From: Tetragenococcus osmophilus
Lineage (GTDB): Bacteria; Bacillota; Bacilli; Lactobacillales; Enterococcaceae
Direction: 5' to 3'
Assembly: GCF_003795125.1 (NCBI RefSeq)
Contig: NZ_CP027783.1
Span: 1,984,001-2,048,000 of the forward strand
Length of the DNA stretch: 64,000 nucleotides
The position numbers were made by a program, and so were the translations under genes. Each line of letters begins with the position of its first letter. Within the stretch, counting starts at the first letter, position 1. Positions 25,168-33,399 of the stretch are shown here, one piece after another. The notes under the pieces are model-generated. The model had not been told where the DNA came from. It saw only the letters and a list, made by a program, of their open reading frames with translations, and ran no database searches.

Positions 25168-26049
25168 ATGTTAAATAAAATGAATGAAGTCATGCATTAT
25201 ATTGAAAATCATTTAATAGATAATTTAGATTTAGACAAAAAAGTTCCTCAAATTACTGGGGAATCCTTATCACAATTTAAAAAAATATTTCTTTTTATTT
25301 CCAACATAACTTTGTTAGAGTATATTCGCAAAAGACGGCTTACTTTGGCAGCTTATGATTTAAGAGAAAGACGGATGAAGGTAATCGATGTTGCTATAAA
25401 ATATAGATATAGTTCACCTGATTCATTTACAAAAGCTTTTTACAATTTTCATCAAGTGACTCCTTCCATGGTTTATGAACAAAATATACAAATAAAATCT
25501 TTTGCTCCGATTTTTTTTCAAGCAACAATGAGCGGTGGTAGTTCAATGGATTATAGAATCGAAGAAAAAGGACCATTTCAAATTGTTGGTTTAAAACAAA
25601 GAGTTCCTTTTATAACAGAAGGTGATCATAAAGAGATACTTGCTATGAGGGAGTCATTTGATTCTAGTTTATTAAAAAAATTGGAAAAACTAAGCGATGT
25701 TAAGCCCTATGGGGGTTATAACGCTGTATACGATATTTCGGAAAACGCAATAGAAACAGTTCCCTACTGTAATGTTATTCTAGGTACTTTAACAACAAAG
25801 ATGGATACTTTAGGATTGGACTATTTACATTTTTCTAAAACCACTTGGGCAATATTTACATCTAAAGAAAATAATCAACATTACTTGCAAGAAACATGGA
25901 AGAAAATTTATACGGAGTGGTTACCTTTTTCTGAGTATTCCCTTATAGAAGATACGCCCAATATCTTTTTTACGGAAAATGGCGAGATAGATAACCCCAA
26001 AATAAAAAAAGAGATATGGGTACCTGTTCGAAAAACTCAAATTAGTTAG
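25168..26049 (+). CDS. AraC-type regulator with GyrI-like ligand-binding domain
   Basis: 293 residues. The N-terminal half has two helix-turn-helix units of the AraC/XylS type (VPQITGESLSQFKKIF and MKVIDVAIKYRYSSPDSFTKAFYNFHQVTPS, about 28-107), followed by a GyrI/SbmC-like domain (about 125-290; 'MDYRIEEKGPFQIVGLKQRV', 'PYCNVILGTL', ending in a 'EIWVPVRK' strand). This is the architecture of Rob/SoxS-like regulators that bind small amphipathic molecules. Ribosome site CGGAGG 6 bases before ATG. Probably controls itself and/or the divergent CPBP gene through the inverted repeat. Confidence 0.85.
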   Translation: MLNKMNEVMHYIENHLIDNLDLDKKVPQITGESLSQFKKIFLFISNITLLEYIRKRRLTLAAYDLRERRMKVIDVAIKYRYSSPDSFTKAFYNFHQVTPSMVYEQNIQIKSFAPIFFQATMSGGSSMDYRIEEKGPFQIVGLKQRVPFITEGDHKEILAMRESFDSSLLKKLEKLSDVKPYGGYNAVYDISENAIETVPYCNVILGTLTTKMDTLGLDYLHFSKTTWAIFTSKENNQHYLQETWKKIYTEWLPFSEYSLIEDTPNIFFTENGEIDNPKIKKEIWVPVRKTQIS

Positions 26050-26174
26050 GTGTTTTATTTAACTAGCATAAAAATACGAGTTTTATACCAAAGTTAAAAA
26101 AGTATCTTTATTGTGTCTACTCTATATAAATCAACATTGAGTGTTTGTAAAACTCTTATAGTTGAAATACAAAA

Positions 26175-26208
26175 AGTACATTTCTCGTTTTATAGCGAGA
26201 AATGTACT
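26175..26208. terminator. Bidirectional-looking terminator between convergent genes
   Basis: 13-bp perfect stem AGTACATTTCTCG/CGAGAAATGTACT with T5 on the minus side and TTCAATTTT on the plus side; between the AraC-type gene (+) and the MIP18-type gene (-), both of which end toward it. Confidence 0.78.
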
Positions 26209-26304
26209 TCAATTTTAGTACGCGCTAATTAATTTATAAAGCCAGTGTACTTAGTTAAAATAACCAATATATACATAGAAGATACTAGACTTCAAGCGTA
26301 ATAC

Positions 26305-26640
26305 TTACCGTATACCAAGAGCGATCCGTGCATAACGACTCATTTTTTCAGGCGTCCATGGTGGATACCAAACAAGTTTTACGTCCGCTTGGTTTACTTC
26401 TGGAATTTCACTTAATACTTCATAAATAGACTCAGTTAAAATATCAGCTAAAGGACAACCCATGGTAGTCAGTGTCATTTTAATTTCTGCATTTCCTGTA
26501 GCATCATCGTATTCTACTTCATAAATTAAACCTAGATTTACAATATCAACGCCTAGCTCTGGGTCAATAACGGTTTCTAGTGCCATTAAAATAGTTGCTT
26601 TAATGTCATTAATTTCTTCTTCTGTACGTGCCGCTCCCAT
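26305..26640 (-). CDS. MIP18 / DUF59-family Fe-S cluster assembly factor (SufT-like)
   Basis: About 111 residues, the MIP18 (DUF59) family that helps mature Fe-S proteins. Seen: 'ALETVIDPELGVDIVNLGLIYEVEYD' and 'MTLTTMGCPLADILTE' with the conserved Cys in a loop. The start at 26640 is supported by GGGGG 8 bases upstream; the frame is open further (to 26742) but the extra N-terminus is unlike the family. No suf genes are adjacent, which is common for this orphan type. Cytoplasmic. Confidence 0.87.
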   Translation of the reverse strand: MGAARTEEEINDIKATILMALETVIDPELGVDIVNLGLIYEVEYDDATGNAEIKMTLTTMGCPLADILTESIYEVLSEIPEVNQADVKLVWYPPWTPEKMSRYARIALGIR

Positions 26641-26758
26641 TTTAATATCCCCCTCACCTGTTTCTAAGCAAATCATAACTTGTTTTTTGTTATTTGTAAA
26701 CGCTACTTGTAAACAATTGAACAATTTAAATTTTCCAGCCATAAAAGGCTTAAGAGTT

Positions 26759-26805
26759 TAAAAAAAAAGTCACACAAAAAATTATAATTTCTCATGTGAC
26801 TTTTT
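26759..26805 (-). terminator. Intrinsic terminator after the helicase gene
   Basis: Stem AAAAAGTCACA/TGTGACTTTTT, 20-base loop, T10 on the minus strand, just past the helicase stop at 26829. Confidence 0.85.
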
Positions 26806-26828
26806 CAGCAAAGCGTTAATATAGACTT

Positions 26829-29174
26829 CTAGTCTTGCTCTTGCCAAAAGTTTTCTAAGTTTTGCTTTAATTGCTCTGGTTTACGACAGATTTTGATATT
26901 TTGCCAGTGGCTAGGAAATAAACGTCGATAAGTATTCATTGTAAACCGTTGATCTAAAAGTAAAACAACTCCCTTATCATTTGCGTCGCGGATAACTCGA
27001 CCGGCAGCTTGTAAAACTTTATTCATCCCTGGCAGTTGATAGGCATACTCAAAGCCTTTACCTTCTTTTTCATCAAAATAATTTTTGATTAATTCTTGTT
27101 CATGATTCATTTGAGGTAAACCAACACCTACTACGATACTACCAATTAAACGAGTTCCCTTTAAATCGATCCCTTCGGAAAATACACCACCGAGTACACA
27201 AAAGCCAACTAGAGACTGTTCAGGATTATCTATGAATTTTGCCAAAAAGTCTTCTCTTTCTTGCTCGTTCATTTGCGTATCTTGTAAGACAACCTTTATG
27301 TCAGGAAACAATTGGCGAAAAACTTCGTAGCAATTGTCTAAATACTTATAAGAAGAAAAAAAGACTAGATAATTTCCTTTCTTCGCATAAACAGCCGCTG
27401 CGATAGCTTGTGCAATCGAGTGGTAACTATCTCCTCTTTTTTTATAAGTCGTTTGGATATAACTAGCAACCATAACTTCTTGATTTTTTGCTGGAAAAGG
27501 ACTAGGCAAGCGGTAACGCAATGCGTCCTGTTCTCCTCCTAATACTTCTTGATAATAAGGTAAAGGTGTTAAACTAGCAGAAAATAGTAAACTTGCTTTA
27601 CCTTTGTTGAGCATATCATTTAAAAAATGAGCCGGTGACATACAAAATTGTTTAATTTTTAGATCATTTCCTATGATTTCAATGGTAGTCTCATAAGTAT
27701 CGTCATAAAAATCGCTAATTTTTAAAAAGTGCAATACTTCAAAATAAAGGTTTAGGATTTCTTCTTGATTTTGGTTTTCAGGATTAGCTGCCAACCATTC
27801 TTTAGCTAGTCCACTAAAACGAAGCAAAAGTTTATTTAACGTTTCCGCCGGTGCTTTTTGGTGATGAAACGTCCAACCGTCTTGTTGTGCTAGTTCTTCA
27901 ATCGAAGCGAATTCATCGTCAATACTGCGCAAACTTTTTTGAATCTTTTTGTCGTTTTTTGAAAAACTTTTAAAAGCACTGTTAAAAGTTTTTCTTTTGA
28001 TATCTGCAGAATACATTTCTCGAGAACGGTTAACTAAATTATGAGCCTCATCAACTAAAAAATAATAGCTTTCATTATTATCTTCAAAAAAGCGTCTTAG
28101 ATATACGGTTGGATCAAATAAGTAATTATAATCAGCGATAATAACGTCACAAAAAAGACTAACATCAAGCGATAATTCAAAAGGAGAAAGCATATGCTTT
28201 TTAGCGTAACCCTCAATTATAGACCGTGTCATCTGATTTTCATGATGCAGGATATCCCACAAACCTTCATTAATTCGGTCATAGTAGCCTACGGCATAAG
28301 GATTATCTTCCGGAGCACGATCTTGTTCTTCCAAAAAGGATATTTTGTCTTTAGCAGTAATCGTAATACTTTTTATTTGTGCGCCCTCAGTTGCTAAAGT
28401 AGCCAGTGCGTTCTCGGCCGCCTGGCGTGTAATTGTTTTAGCAGTTAAGTAAAAAAGACGATCTGCACGATCCTCTCCTAAAGCTTTAAGCGCTGGAAAA
28501 AGTGAAGATATCGTTTTACCTACGCCAGTAGGAGCTTCGACAAATAGTTCTTGTTCAGTACGTACTGTTTTGTAAGCTGCACTGGCTAGTTCGCGCTGTC
28601 CCGTGCGAAAGTTTTTGTGAGGAAATGCTACATTAGATAATGTCTTATTACGTAGCTGACGCCACTCTTTTTGGAAAACTACCCATTTATGGTATTCTTT
28701 TATAAGATCATCGAAAAAGTCTTTTAAAAAACTCCATTCATATGTACGTCTATTGTAGGTAACTTTTTCTTCGTTTGTTTGATAATAAGTTAATTGGACT
28801 TGGATGTTAGTTAACTCATTTTGCAAACAGTAAATATAAGCATATACCATGGCTTGGGAATAATACATTTCTATTTGAGAATCCTCTAAATCTTCAAAGC
28901 GTACTTCTGAAGTTTTAATTTCATCAATAACCCATAAATCATCTTCTTTAAAAATGCCATCGGCACGGCCTTCTACTATAATTTTGTCATTTTCAATTGA
29001 AGTTTCCTCTTTTAGGAAAACTTCTTTTTGATAAGTATCTCCTGCTGCTTTTTGTAGCTTGCGGTGGATCTTTGCTCCTTCTTGAGCGGTGTGATTACTA
29101 ATCTTTCGATTATCTAGATTTCCTCTTCGTAGAATGAACTCTACGAGATTTCTAACAGAAACCCTCCATTGCAT
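26829..29174 (-). CDS. XPD/DinG-like DNA helicase with N-terminal PD-(D/E)XK nuclease domain
   Basis: About 781 residues. Residues 1-170: nuclease-like domain with IVEGRADGIFKEDDLWVID then EIKTSEV (D...ExK), as in Cas4/RecB-type modules. Then superfamily 2 XPD/DinG-type helicase: Walker A EAPTGVGKT (about 220), DEAH box VDEAHN (about 390), and motif VI near GRVIRD with 'GVGLPQ'. In the XPD group four cysteines between Walker A and DEAH hold a 4Fe-4S cluster; here the corresponding places are Ala, Asn and Ser (RAPEDNPYAVGYYDRIN ... HMLSPFEL). The cluster is probably absent. The start at 29174 follows AAGAAGG by 7 bases; an earlier Met at 29198 has no such site. Not DinG proper, which lacks this nuclease domain. 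Confidence 0.85.
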   Translation of the reverse strand: MQWRVSVRNLVEFILRRGNLDNRKISNHTAQEGAKIHRKLQKAAGDTYQKEVFLKEETSIENDKIIVEGRADGIFKEDDLWVIDEIKTSEVRFEDLEDSQIEMYYSQAMVYAYIYCLQNELTNIQVQLTYYQTNEEKVTYNRRTYEWSFLKDFFDDLIKEYHKWVVFQKEWRQLRNKTLSNVAFPHKNFRTGQRELASAAYKTVRTEQELFVEAPTGVGKTISSLFPALKALGEDRADRLFYLTAKTITRQAAENALATLATEGAQIKSITITAKDKISFLEEQDRAPEDNPYAVGYYDRINEGLWDILHHENQMTRSIIEGYAKKHMLSPFELSLDVSLFCDVIIADYNYLFDPTVYLRRFFEDNNESYYFLVDEAHNLVNRSREMYSADIKRKTFNSAFKSFSKNDKKIQKSLRSIDDEFASIEELAQQDGWTFHHQKAPAETLNKLLLRFSGLAKEWLAANPENQNQEEILNLYFEVLHFLKISDFYDDTYETTIEIIGNDLKIKQFCMSPAHFLNDMLNKGKASLLFSASLTPLPYYQEVLGGEQDALRYRLPSPFPAKNQEVMVASYIQTTYKKRGDSYHSIAQAIAAAVYAKKGNYLVFFSSYKYLDNCYEVFRQLFPDIKVVLQDTQMNEQEREDFLAKFIDNPEQSLVGFCVLGGVFSEGIDLKGTRLIGSIVVGVGLPQMNHEQELIKNYFDEKEGKGFEYAYQLPGMNKVLQAAGRVIRDANDKGVVLLLDQRFTMNTYRRLFPSHWQNIKICRKPEQLKQNLENFWQEQD

Positions 29175-29255
29175 GCCGACACCTTCTTTCCAAAACATTA
29201 TTATAAAATACTTTTATCTTTTTTAACAGCTTGAAAAAGAAATCGTTCTTCTTCT

Positions 29256-29284
29256 TTGTTTGTCTGTATAAATTACGTTATACT
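29256..29284 (+). promoter_or_regulatory. Promoter of the metallo-hydrolase/phosphatase operon
   Basis: TTGTTT (29256-29261), 17-base spacer, TATACT (29279-29284), 36 bases before the start codon. Confidence 0.7.
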
Positions 29285-29320
29285 TAAGGTACTATCTTTA
29301 TAAAAGGAGGCCCACTTTTT

Positions 29321-29938
29321 ATGCATGTGGTACGTCTGGTAACAGGCAATATTGAAGAAAACTGTTATCTTATATGGCAGAACCATTCTCTTTTGATCAT
29401 TGATCCAGGAGCAGATGCGATGGCTATTTGGCAAAAAATTGAGCAAATAGGAGTAACGCCGATCGCTATTTTATTAACCCATACTCATTATGACCATATT
29501 GGAGCTGTAGATGACTTACGTGATAAATATCAAATACCTGTTTATGTAAATCCTTTAGAAATCGATTGGTTACAACATCCAACATTTAATTTGTCTGATA
29601 GATTTCCAAAAGAAAAACAAGTCGTCATACGTCCTGCGGAATATAAATTAGAACTACGCGAATATACATTAGGTGATATATCTTTTAAAGTAGTTCCTAC
29701 TCCAGGGCATTCGATTGGTAGTGTTAGCTTTATTTTTAATGACTTTGTTGTTTCTGGGGATGCCTTATTTAAAGGAAGCATCGGTCGTCCAGATTTATAT
29801 ACCGGTGATTTGACCCAGCTATTAGACAGTATTAAATCGCAATTATTTATTTTACCTGAACAATTTGATGTTTATCCAGGTCATGGCCAGACGACTACGA
29901 TTGGCTATGAAAAGACAACGAATCCTTTTTTCGATTAA
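29321..29938 (+). CDS. Metallo-beta-lactamase-fold hydrolase (glyoxalase II-like)
   Basis: 205 residues. Zinc ligands visible: LLTHTHYDHIGA (HxHxDH, about 53-58), then His in 'PTPGHSIGS' (about 130), Asp in 'VSGDALF' (about 148) and the last His in 'VYPGHGQTT' (about 187). This is the small cytoplasmic type of MBL-fold hydrolase common in Firmicutes, often called hydroxyacylglutathione-hydrolase-like, though this group lacks glutathione and the true substrate is not set. First of two genes with a histidine phosphatase 20 bases downstream. Confidence 0.9.
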   Translation: MHVVRLVTGNIEENCYLIWQNHSLLIIDPGADAMAIWQKIEQIGVTPIAILLTHTHYDHIGAVDDLRDKYQIPVYVNPLEIDWLQHPTFNLSDRFPKEKQVVIRPAEYKLELREYTLGDISFKVVPTPGHSIGSVSFIFNDFVVSGDALFKGSIGRPDLYTGDLTQLLDSIKSQLFILPEQFDVYPGHGQTTTIGYEKTTNPFFD

Positions 29939-29958
29939 TTAACTAAGGAGTGAAAAAA

Positions 29959-30654
29959 ATGGCAAAAACAGAATTATATGTAGTAAGACACGGTAAAACG
30001 ATGTTTAATACCGTACAACGGGTTCAAGGTTGGTGTGATACCCCGCTTACAAAAACAGGTGTAGAAGGCATCCAACATCTTGGCGCTGGTCTTAAAGATG
30101 TGGATTTTAAAGAAGCTTACGCGAGTGACTCTGGCCGTGCTATTGAAACAGCAAGACTTATTTTAAGCCAACATCCTAATGGTCCACAAATCCCTTTTCG
30201 TGTAGATAAACGTATTCGTGAATGGTGTTTTGGTTCCTTAGAAGGTGGCTATGACGCTGAAATGTGGGGGGTTGTTCCTCGAGTTCTAAATTTTAGTAAT
30301 TATGATGAAATGATTGATAAAGAAACAACTTTTAAAGAAATTTGCGAAGCAATCTATGATGCCGATACTGCGAATTGGGCAGAAACTTATGAAGAACTAA
30401 GTTACCGTGTGCGTACTGGATTTGAAGATATTGCTCACCATATGGAAAAAAATGGAGGCGGAAAAGCTCTCGTTGTCTCTCATGGTTTAACTATTGCTTT
30501 CTTATTGAATCTAATTAATGAAGAAAGTGATGTCCGTATGGATTTAGCTAATGGTTCGGTCACTCATTTAACCTATGAAGACGGTGACTTTAGTTGCCAG
30601 TCCATTGGTTCAACAGAATATATTGAAAAAGGAAAAGAATTAGACCAAGCATAA
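29959..30654 (+). CDS. Histidine phosphatase superfamily protein (phosphoglycerate mutase-like)
   Basis: About 231 residues. Catalytic RHG motif VVRHGKTMFN (about 8) plus 'SDSGRAIETARLIL' (Arg ligand, about 58) and the second His in 'VVSHGLTIAF' (about 170). This is the phosphatase rather than a dPGM branch. 'REWCFGSLEGGYDAEMWG' is typical of lactic acid bacteria homologues. The ATG at 29959 follows AAGGAG by 8 bases; the in-frame GTG nine bases earlier is inside the ribosome site. Co-transcribed with the MBL-fold gene; terminator follows. Confidence 0.9.
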   Translation: MAKTELYVVRHGKTMFNTVQRVQGWCDTPLTKTGVEGIQHLGAGLKDVDFKEAYASDSGRAIETARLILSQHPNGPQIPFRVDKRIREWCFGSLEGGYDAEMWGVVPRVLNFSNYDEMIDKETTFKEICEAIYDADTANWAETYEELSYRVRTGFEDIAHHMEKNGGGKALVVSHGLTIAFLLNLINEESDVRMDLANGSVTHLTYEDGDFSCQSIGSTEYIEKGKELDQA

Positions 30655-30677
30655 AAATAATAAAATAATGAATATCG

Positions 30678-30711
30678 AAAAAGCAAGTTTTTTTAAAACT
30701 TGCTTTTTTTT
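30678..30711 (+). terminator. Intrinsic terminator
   Basis: Stem AAAAGCAAGTTTT/AAAACTTGCTTTT with T8, 24 bases after the phosphatase stop. Confidence 0.88.
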
Positions 30712-30785
30712 ATAAAAAATTATTTATAATCCTTTACTTTAAAGGTATACTTATTCTTGGCATTCTTTAAGAAGGGATTGAAACT

Positions 30786-31619
30786 ATGTTTTTTACAAAT
30801 GTCATTAAGGCAATTATTTTAGGAATTATTGAAGGTGTAACGGAGTGGTTACCCATTAGTAGTACAGGACATCTTATCTTAGCTGATGAGTTTGTTCGAT
30901 TAGAGACCAGCCCAGCATTTATGTCGATGTTTAATGTCGTTATTCAACTAGGAGCAATCTTAGCTGTGGTTGTTTTGTACTTTAATAAGCTAAATCCGTT
31001 TGCTAGTAATAAAAACACGATTCAAAAAAATGAAACTTGGCAGTTATGGTTTCGTGTCATTGCGGCTATTATTCCATCAGGAATTATTGGTTTACTTTTA
31101 GATGATTGGCTTGATGCAAACTTCCACAAGTTTTTACCAGTAGCTATCGTACTTATTATTTACGGGGTTGCCTTTATTCTTGTGGAAAGAAGAAATCAAA
31201 ATAGACAACCCAAAGTTGAACAACTTAACCAAATCACCTATAAATTTGCTTTAATTATTGGTTTATTTCAAGTGCTTGCATTAGTTCCAGGAACCTCAAG
31301 ATCGGGGGCTACAATTTTAGGCGCTATTTTAATTGGTGGTTCGCGTTTTGTTTCTACGGAATTTTCCTTTTTCCTAGGTATTCCTACGATGTTTGGCGCT
31401 AGTTTAATTAAGATTTTAAAATTCATAGGAACTGGTAATAGCTTTGATTTTGCGGGAACGGTCATTTTATTAATTGGAACAGTCGTTTCATTTATTGTTT
31501 CAATTTTGGCTATTAAGTTCTTGCTAAACTACCTTAAGAAAAACGACTTTACGGCGTTTGGTTGGTACCGCATAGTTTTAGGATTTGTCCTAATTCTTTA
31601 TTGGATGATTGCTATGTAA
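30786..31619 (+). CDS. uppP: Undecaprenyl-diphosphate phosphatase
   Basis: 277 residues, integral membrane protein (BacA/UppP family) that recycles the lipid carrier for peptidoglycan and teichoic acid and gives bacitracin tolerance. Seen: the first motif [19 protein letters not shown] (about 14-32) with Glu and the Ser pair, and the second motif [13 protein letters not shown] (about 170). Length and helix count are as in the family. Ribosome site AAGGG 9 bases before ATG. Monocistronic, ended by a strong terminator. Confidence 0.95.
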   Translation: MFFTNVIKAIILGIIEGVTEWLPISSTGHLILADEFVRLETSPAFMSMFNVVIQLGAILAVVVLYFNKLNPFASNKNTIQKNETWQLWFRVIAAIIPSGIIGLLLDDWLDANFHKFLPVAIVLIIYGVAFILVERRNQNRQPKVEQLNQITYKFALIIGLFQVLALVPGTSRSGATILGAILIGGSRFVSTEFSFFLGIPTMFGASLIKILKFIGTGNSFDFAGTVILLIGTVVSFIVSILAIKFLLNYLKKNDFTAFGWYRIVLGFVLILYWMIAM

Positions 31620-31635
31620 TATTAAATAAAGAATG

Positions 31636-31682
31636 AAAAGCTCTAAGAACAGTTAGTACAACTACTTTCTTAGAGCTTTTTT
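31636..31682 (+). terminator. Intrinsic terminator of uppP
   Basis: Stem AAAAGCTCTAAGAA/TTCTTAGAGCTTTT with a long loop and T6. Confidence 0.9.
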
Positions 31683-31938
31683 AATTATTTTTAATTGTCA
31701 TATCATCGGTTACATCGACTGACTGTGTCTTCAGTAGAATTGATAAAGAGCTCAAAATCCTCATAGATTTCTTTCCATTAATAGTGAAGGTCATTAATGA
31801 CACAATATGACAAAACATTTCAGCAACTTACGTATTAAAAAAAGTCATTTATCCTGCCAATAAAGTTCGTGATAACAGCCTGGCTATGCTACCTGTCTCC
31901 TCTTATTCTTACTGGTACAAATTTATTTTTCATTGTTA
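31683..31938. other. Intergenic stretch between uppP and rpsT with no gene called
   Basis: Together with the flanking terminator and promoter this is a 400-base gap. On the minus strand one 45-codon frame runs from 31818 to the stop at 31681 (MFCHIVSLMTFTINGKKSM...), part of which faintly recalls the end of HPr-like phosphocarriers. It has no ribosome site and overlaps the uppP terminator, so I regard it as a decayed fragment at most. Nothing else is recognisable. Confidence 0.35.
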
Positions 31939-32002
31939 TTGCAAACGACTTATGCTTTATGTATAATAACTATTGTTGAATTATACGTTATTTTCGTATA
32001 AT
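31939..32002 (+). promoter_or_regulatory. Tandem promoters of rpsT with inverted repeat
   Basis: P1: TTGCAA (31939-31944), 17-base spacer, TATAAT (31962-31967). P2: TTGAAT (31976-31981), 15-base spacer, TATAAT (31997-32002). Between and over P2 is the inverted repeat ATTATACG/CGTATAAT (31980-31987 and 31995-32002). Confidence 0.7.
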
Positions 32003-32027
32003 ATTTTTAACCACGGAGGTGAAATAA

Positions 32028-32282
32028 ATGCCACAAATTAAAGGTTCAATTAAACGAGTTCGCCAAAATTATAAAGTTACTCCTAAAAATTCAGCTCAAG
32101 TAAGTGCGATGCGTACTGCAATTAAGCAAGCTAAAGAAGCTGCTAGACAGGATGCTTCGAATAAAGATGAATTATTTAGAAGTGCGGTTAAAAAAATTGA
32201 TATGGCTGAATCAAAGGGTTTGGTTCATAAAAACAAAGCTGCACGTGATAAATCACGCTTAAGTAAAGTTGCTGCTAAATAA
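32028..32282 (+). CDS. rpsT: 30S ribosomal protein S20
   Basis: 84 residues, full-length S20: basic, helical, '[16 protein letters not shown]', '[17 protein letters not shown]' and '[17 protein letters not shown]' are typical. Binds 16S rRNA early in 30S assembly. Ribosome site GGAGG 8 bases before ATG. It is convergent with holA, the common arrangement in this order. Confidence 0.97.
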   Translation: MPQIKGSIKRVRQNYKVTPKNSAQVSAMRTAIKQAKEAARQDASNKDELFRSAVKKIDMAESKGLVHKNKAARDKSRLSKVAAK

Positions 32283-32284
32283 TA

Positions 32285-32327
32285 AAAAAGGATTTGAAGT
32301 TTAGAGATAGACTTCAAATCCTTTTTT
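32285..32327. terminator. Bidirectional terminator between rpsT and holA
   Basis: Stem AAAAAGGATTTGAAGT/ACTTCAAATCCTTTTT, 10-base loop, A-run and T-run on both sides; it separates two convergent genes. Confidence 0.92.
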
Positions 32328-32328
32328 A

Positions 32329-33342
32329 TTAAGTTTCTTGTAGAAGAAATAATTGGAATAAAAATTCCTTGTCTCTTTGCCCTGACTTTATTTTATAGTC
32401 GTTTTCGATAAGTTCATCATATAAACGAGTTAATGTCTGAATATCCATCTTACGAACTTGTTGAACAGCTAGTTTAACACGATAAGGATGCACGTTTAAG
32501 CTTTTGGTAATATTACCTTGCTGGTATCCCAAATTTAATAAAATAGCTGTTTGCAAATAAAGGCGAATCTGACTAATTAAAATCGCATTAATTTTAATGG
32601 TTTCTTCTCCTTGAATATGCAAATCTTCATATAGTTCTAACGCTTCTTTTGTTTGTCCTTTTAATACATAGTTTGTTAAGTCAAAAACATTATCTTCCAA
32701 TGATTTGGGTACTAATGCTTCTACGTCATTTTTACTAATTTGCTTTGTTTGTGCTGCAAAAAGTTGTAATTTTTGTAATTCCCCCATTACTTTAGTTAAA
32801 TTAGCATCTGTCAAACGAATAAATAATTCAAACGCATCTCGACTCATAGTTATGGCTTCGTTATCTAAGGTCTGTTGTAAGAAGCGACGTACCTCTCCTT
32901 CATTCATAGGAGCTACATCAATAACTTCAGCGTTTTTTTTCAATTGTTTTGAAATCTTTTTTCGTTCATCTAGCTTTTCATAATTAGCAAAAAACACTAG
33001 AATAGTTGAAGTAACTGGATCTTTTAAGTAAGAAATAAGACGATCAAGATCGTGCTCAGGCGCATTTGTCTTTTTTTCGGCAGTTAAAATAAAGGGGTTT
33101 TCCACAAAAACTAAGCGGTAATCTCCAAAAAAGGGCATTGATTCTGCCTCATCAATAACGGCATCTACGGAGTCTTCTTCCATATCAAATTCTGCAAAAT
33201 TTAAATCATCTACATCTAATTGCAAACTTTCAATAAATGCCTGACGAATTTGTTTTTGTAAATATTTCTCCGTTCCCAAAACTAGATAGCTTGCTTTGAA
33301 GTCTTGGTCATGTATAGCTTGTAAAGCATTTTGAACATTCAT
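32329..33342 (-). CDS. holA: DNA polymerase III delta subunit
   Basis: 337 residues, clamp-loader subunit that opens the beta clamp. Seen: 'SYLVLGTEKYLQKQI' near the N-terminus, 'EEDSVDAVIDEAESMPFFGDYRLVFVENPFIL' (the RarA/HolA-like N-domain), the 'EVIDVAPMNEGEVRRFL' segment and the C-terminal collar helices 'IKINAILISQIRLYLQTAIL'. Last gene of the late competence operon, 57 bases after comEC. Ribosome site AGAGGG, 6 bases before ATG. Confidence 0.94.
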   Translation of the reverse strand: MNVQNALQAIHDQDFKASYLVLGTEKYLQKQIRQAFIESLQLDVDDLNFAEFDMEEDSVDAVIDEAESMPFFGDYRLVFVENPFILTAEKKTNAPEHDLDRLISYLKDPVTSTILVFFANYEKLDERKKISKQLKKNAEVIDVAPMNEGEVRRFLQQTLDNEAITMSRDAFELFIRLTDANLTKVMGELQKLQLFAAQTKQISKNDVEALVPKSLEDNVFDLTNYVLKGQTKEALELYEDLHIQGEETIKINAILISQIRLYLQTAILLNLGYQQGNITKSLNVHPYRVKLAVQQVRKMDIQTLTRLYDELIENDYKIKSGQRDKEFLFQLFLLQET

Positions 33343-33399
33343 ATAATACCCTCTCTTTTTACTTCTTGGAAATATCCTATCACGAAGAAAAAGAGATGG

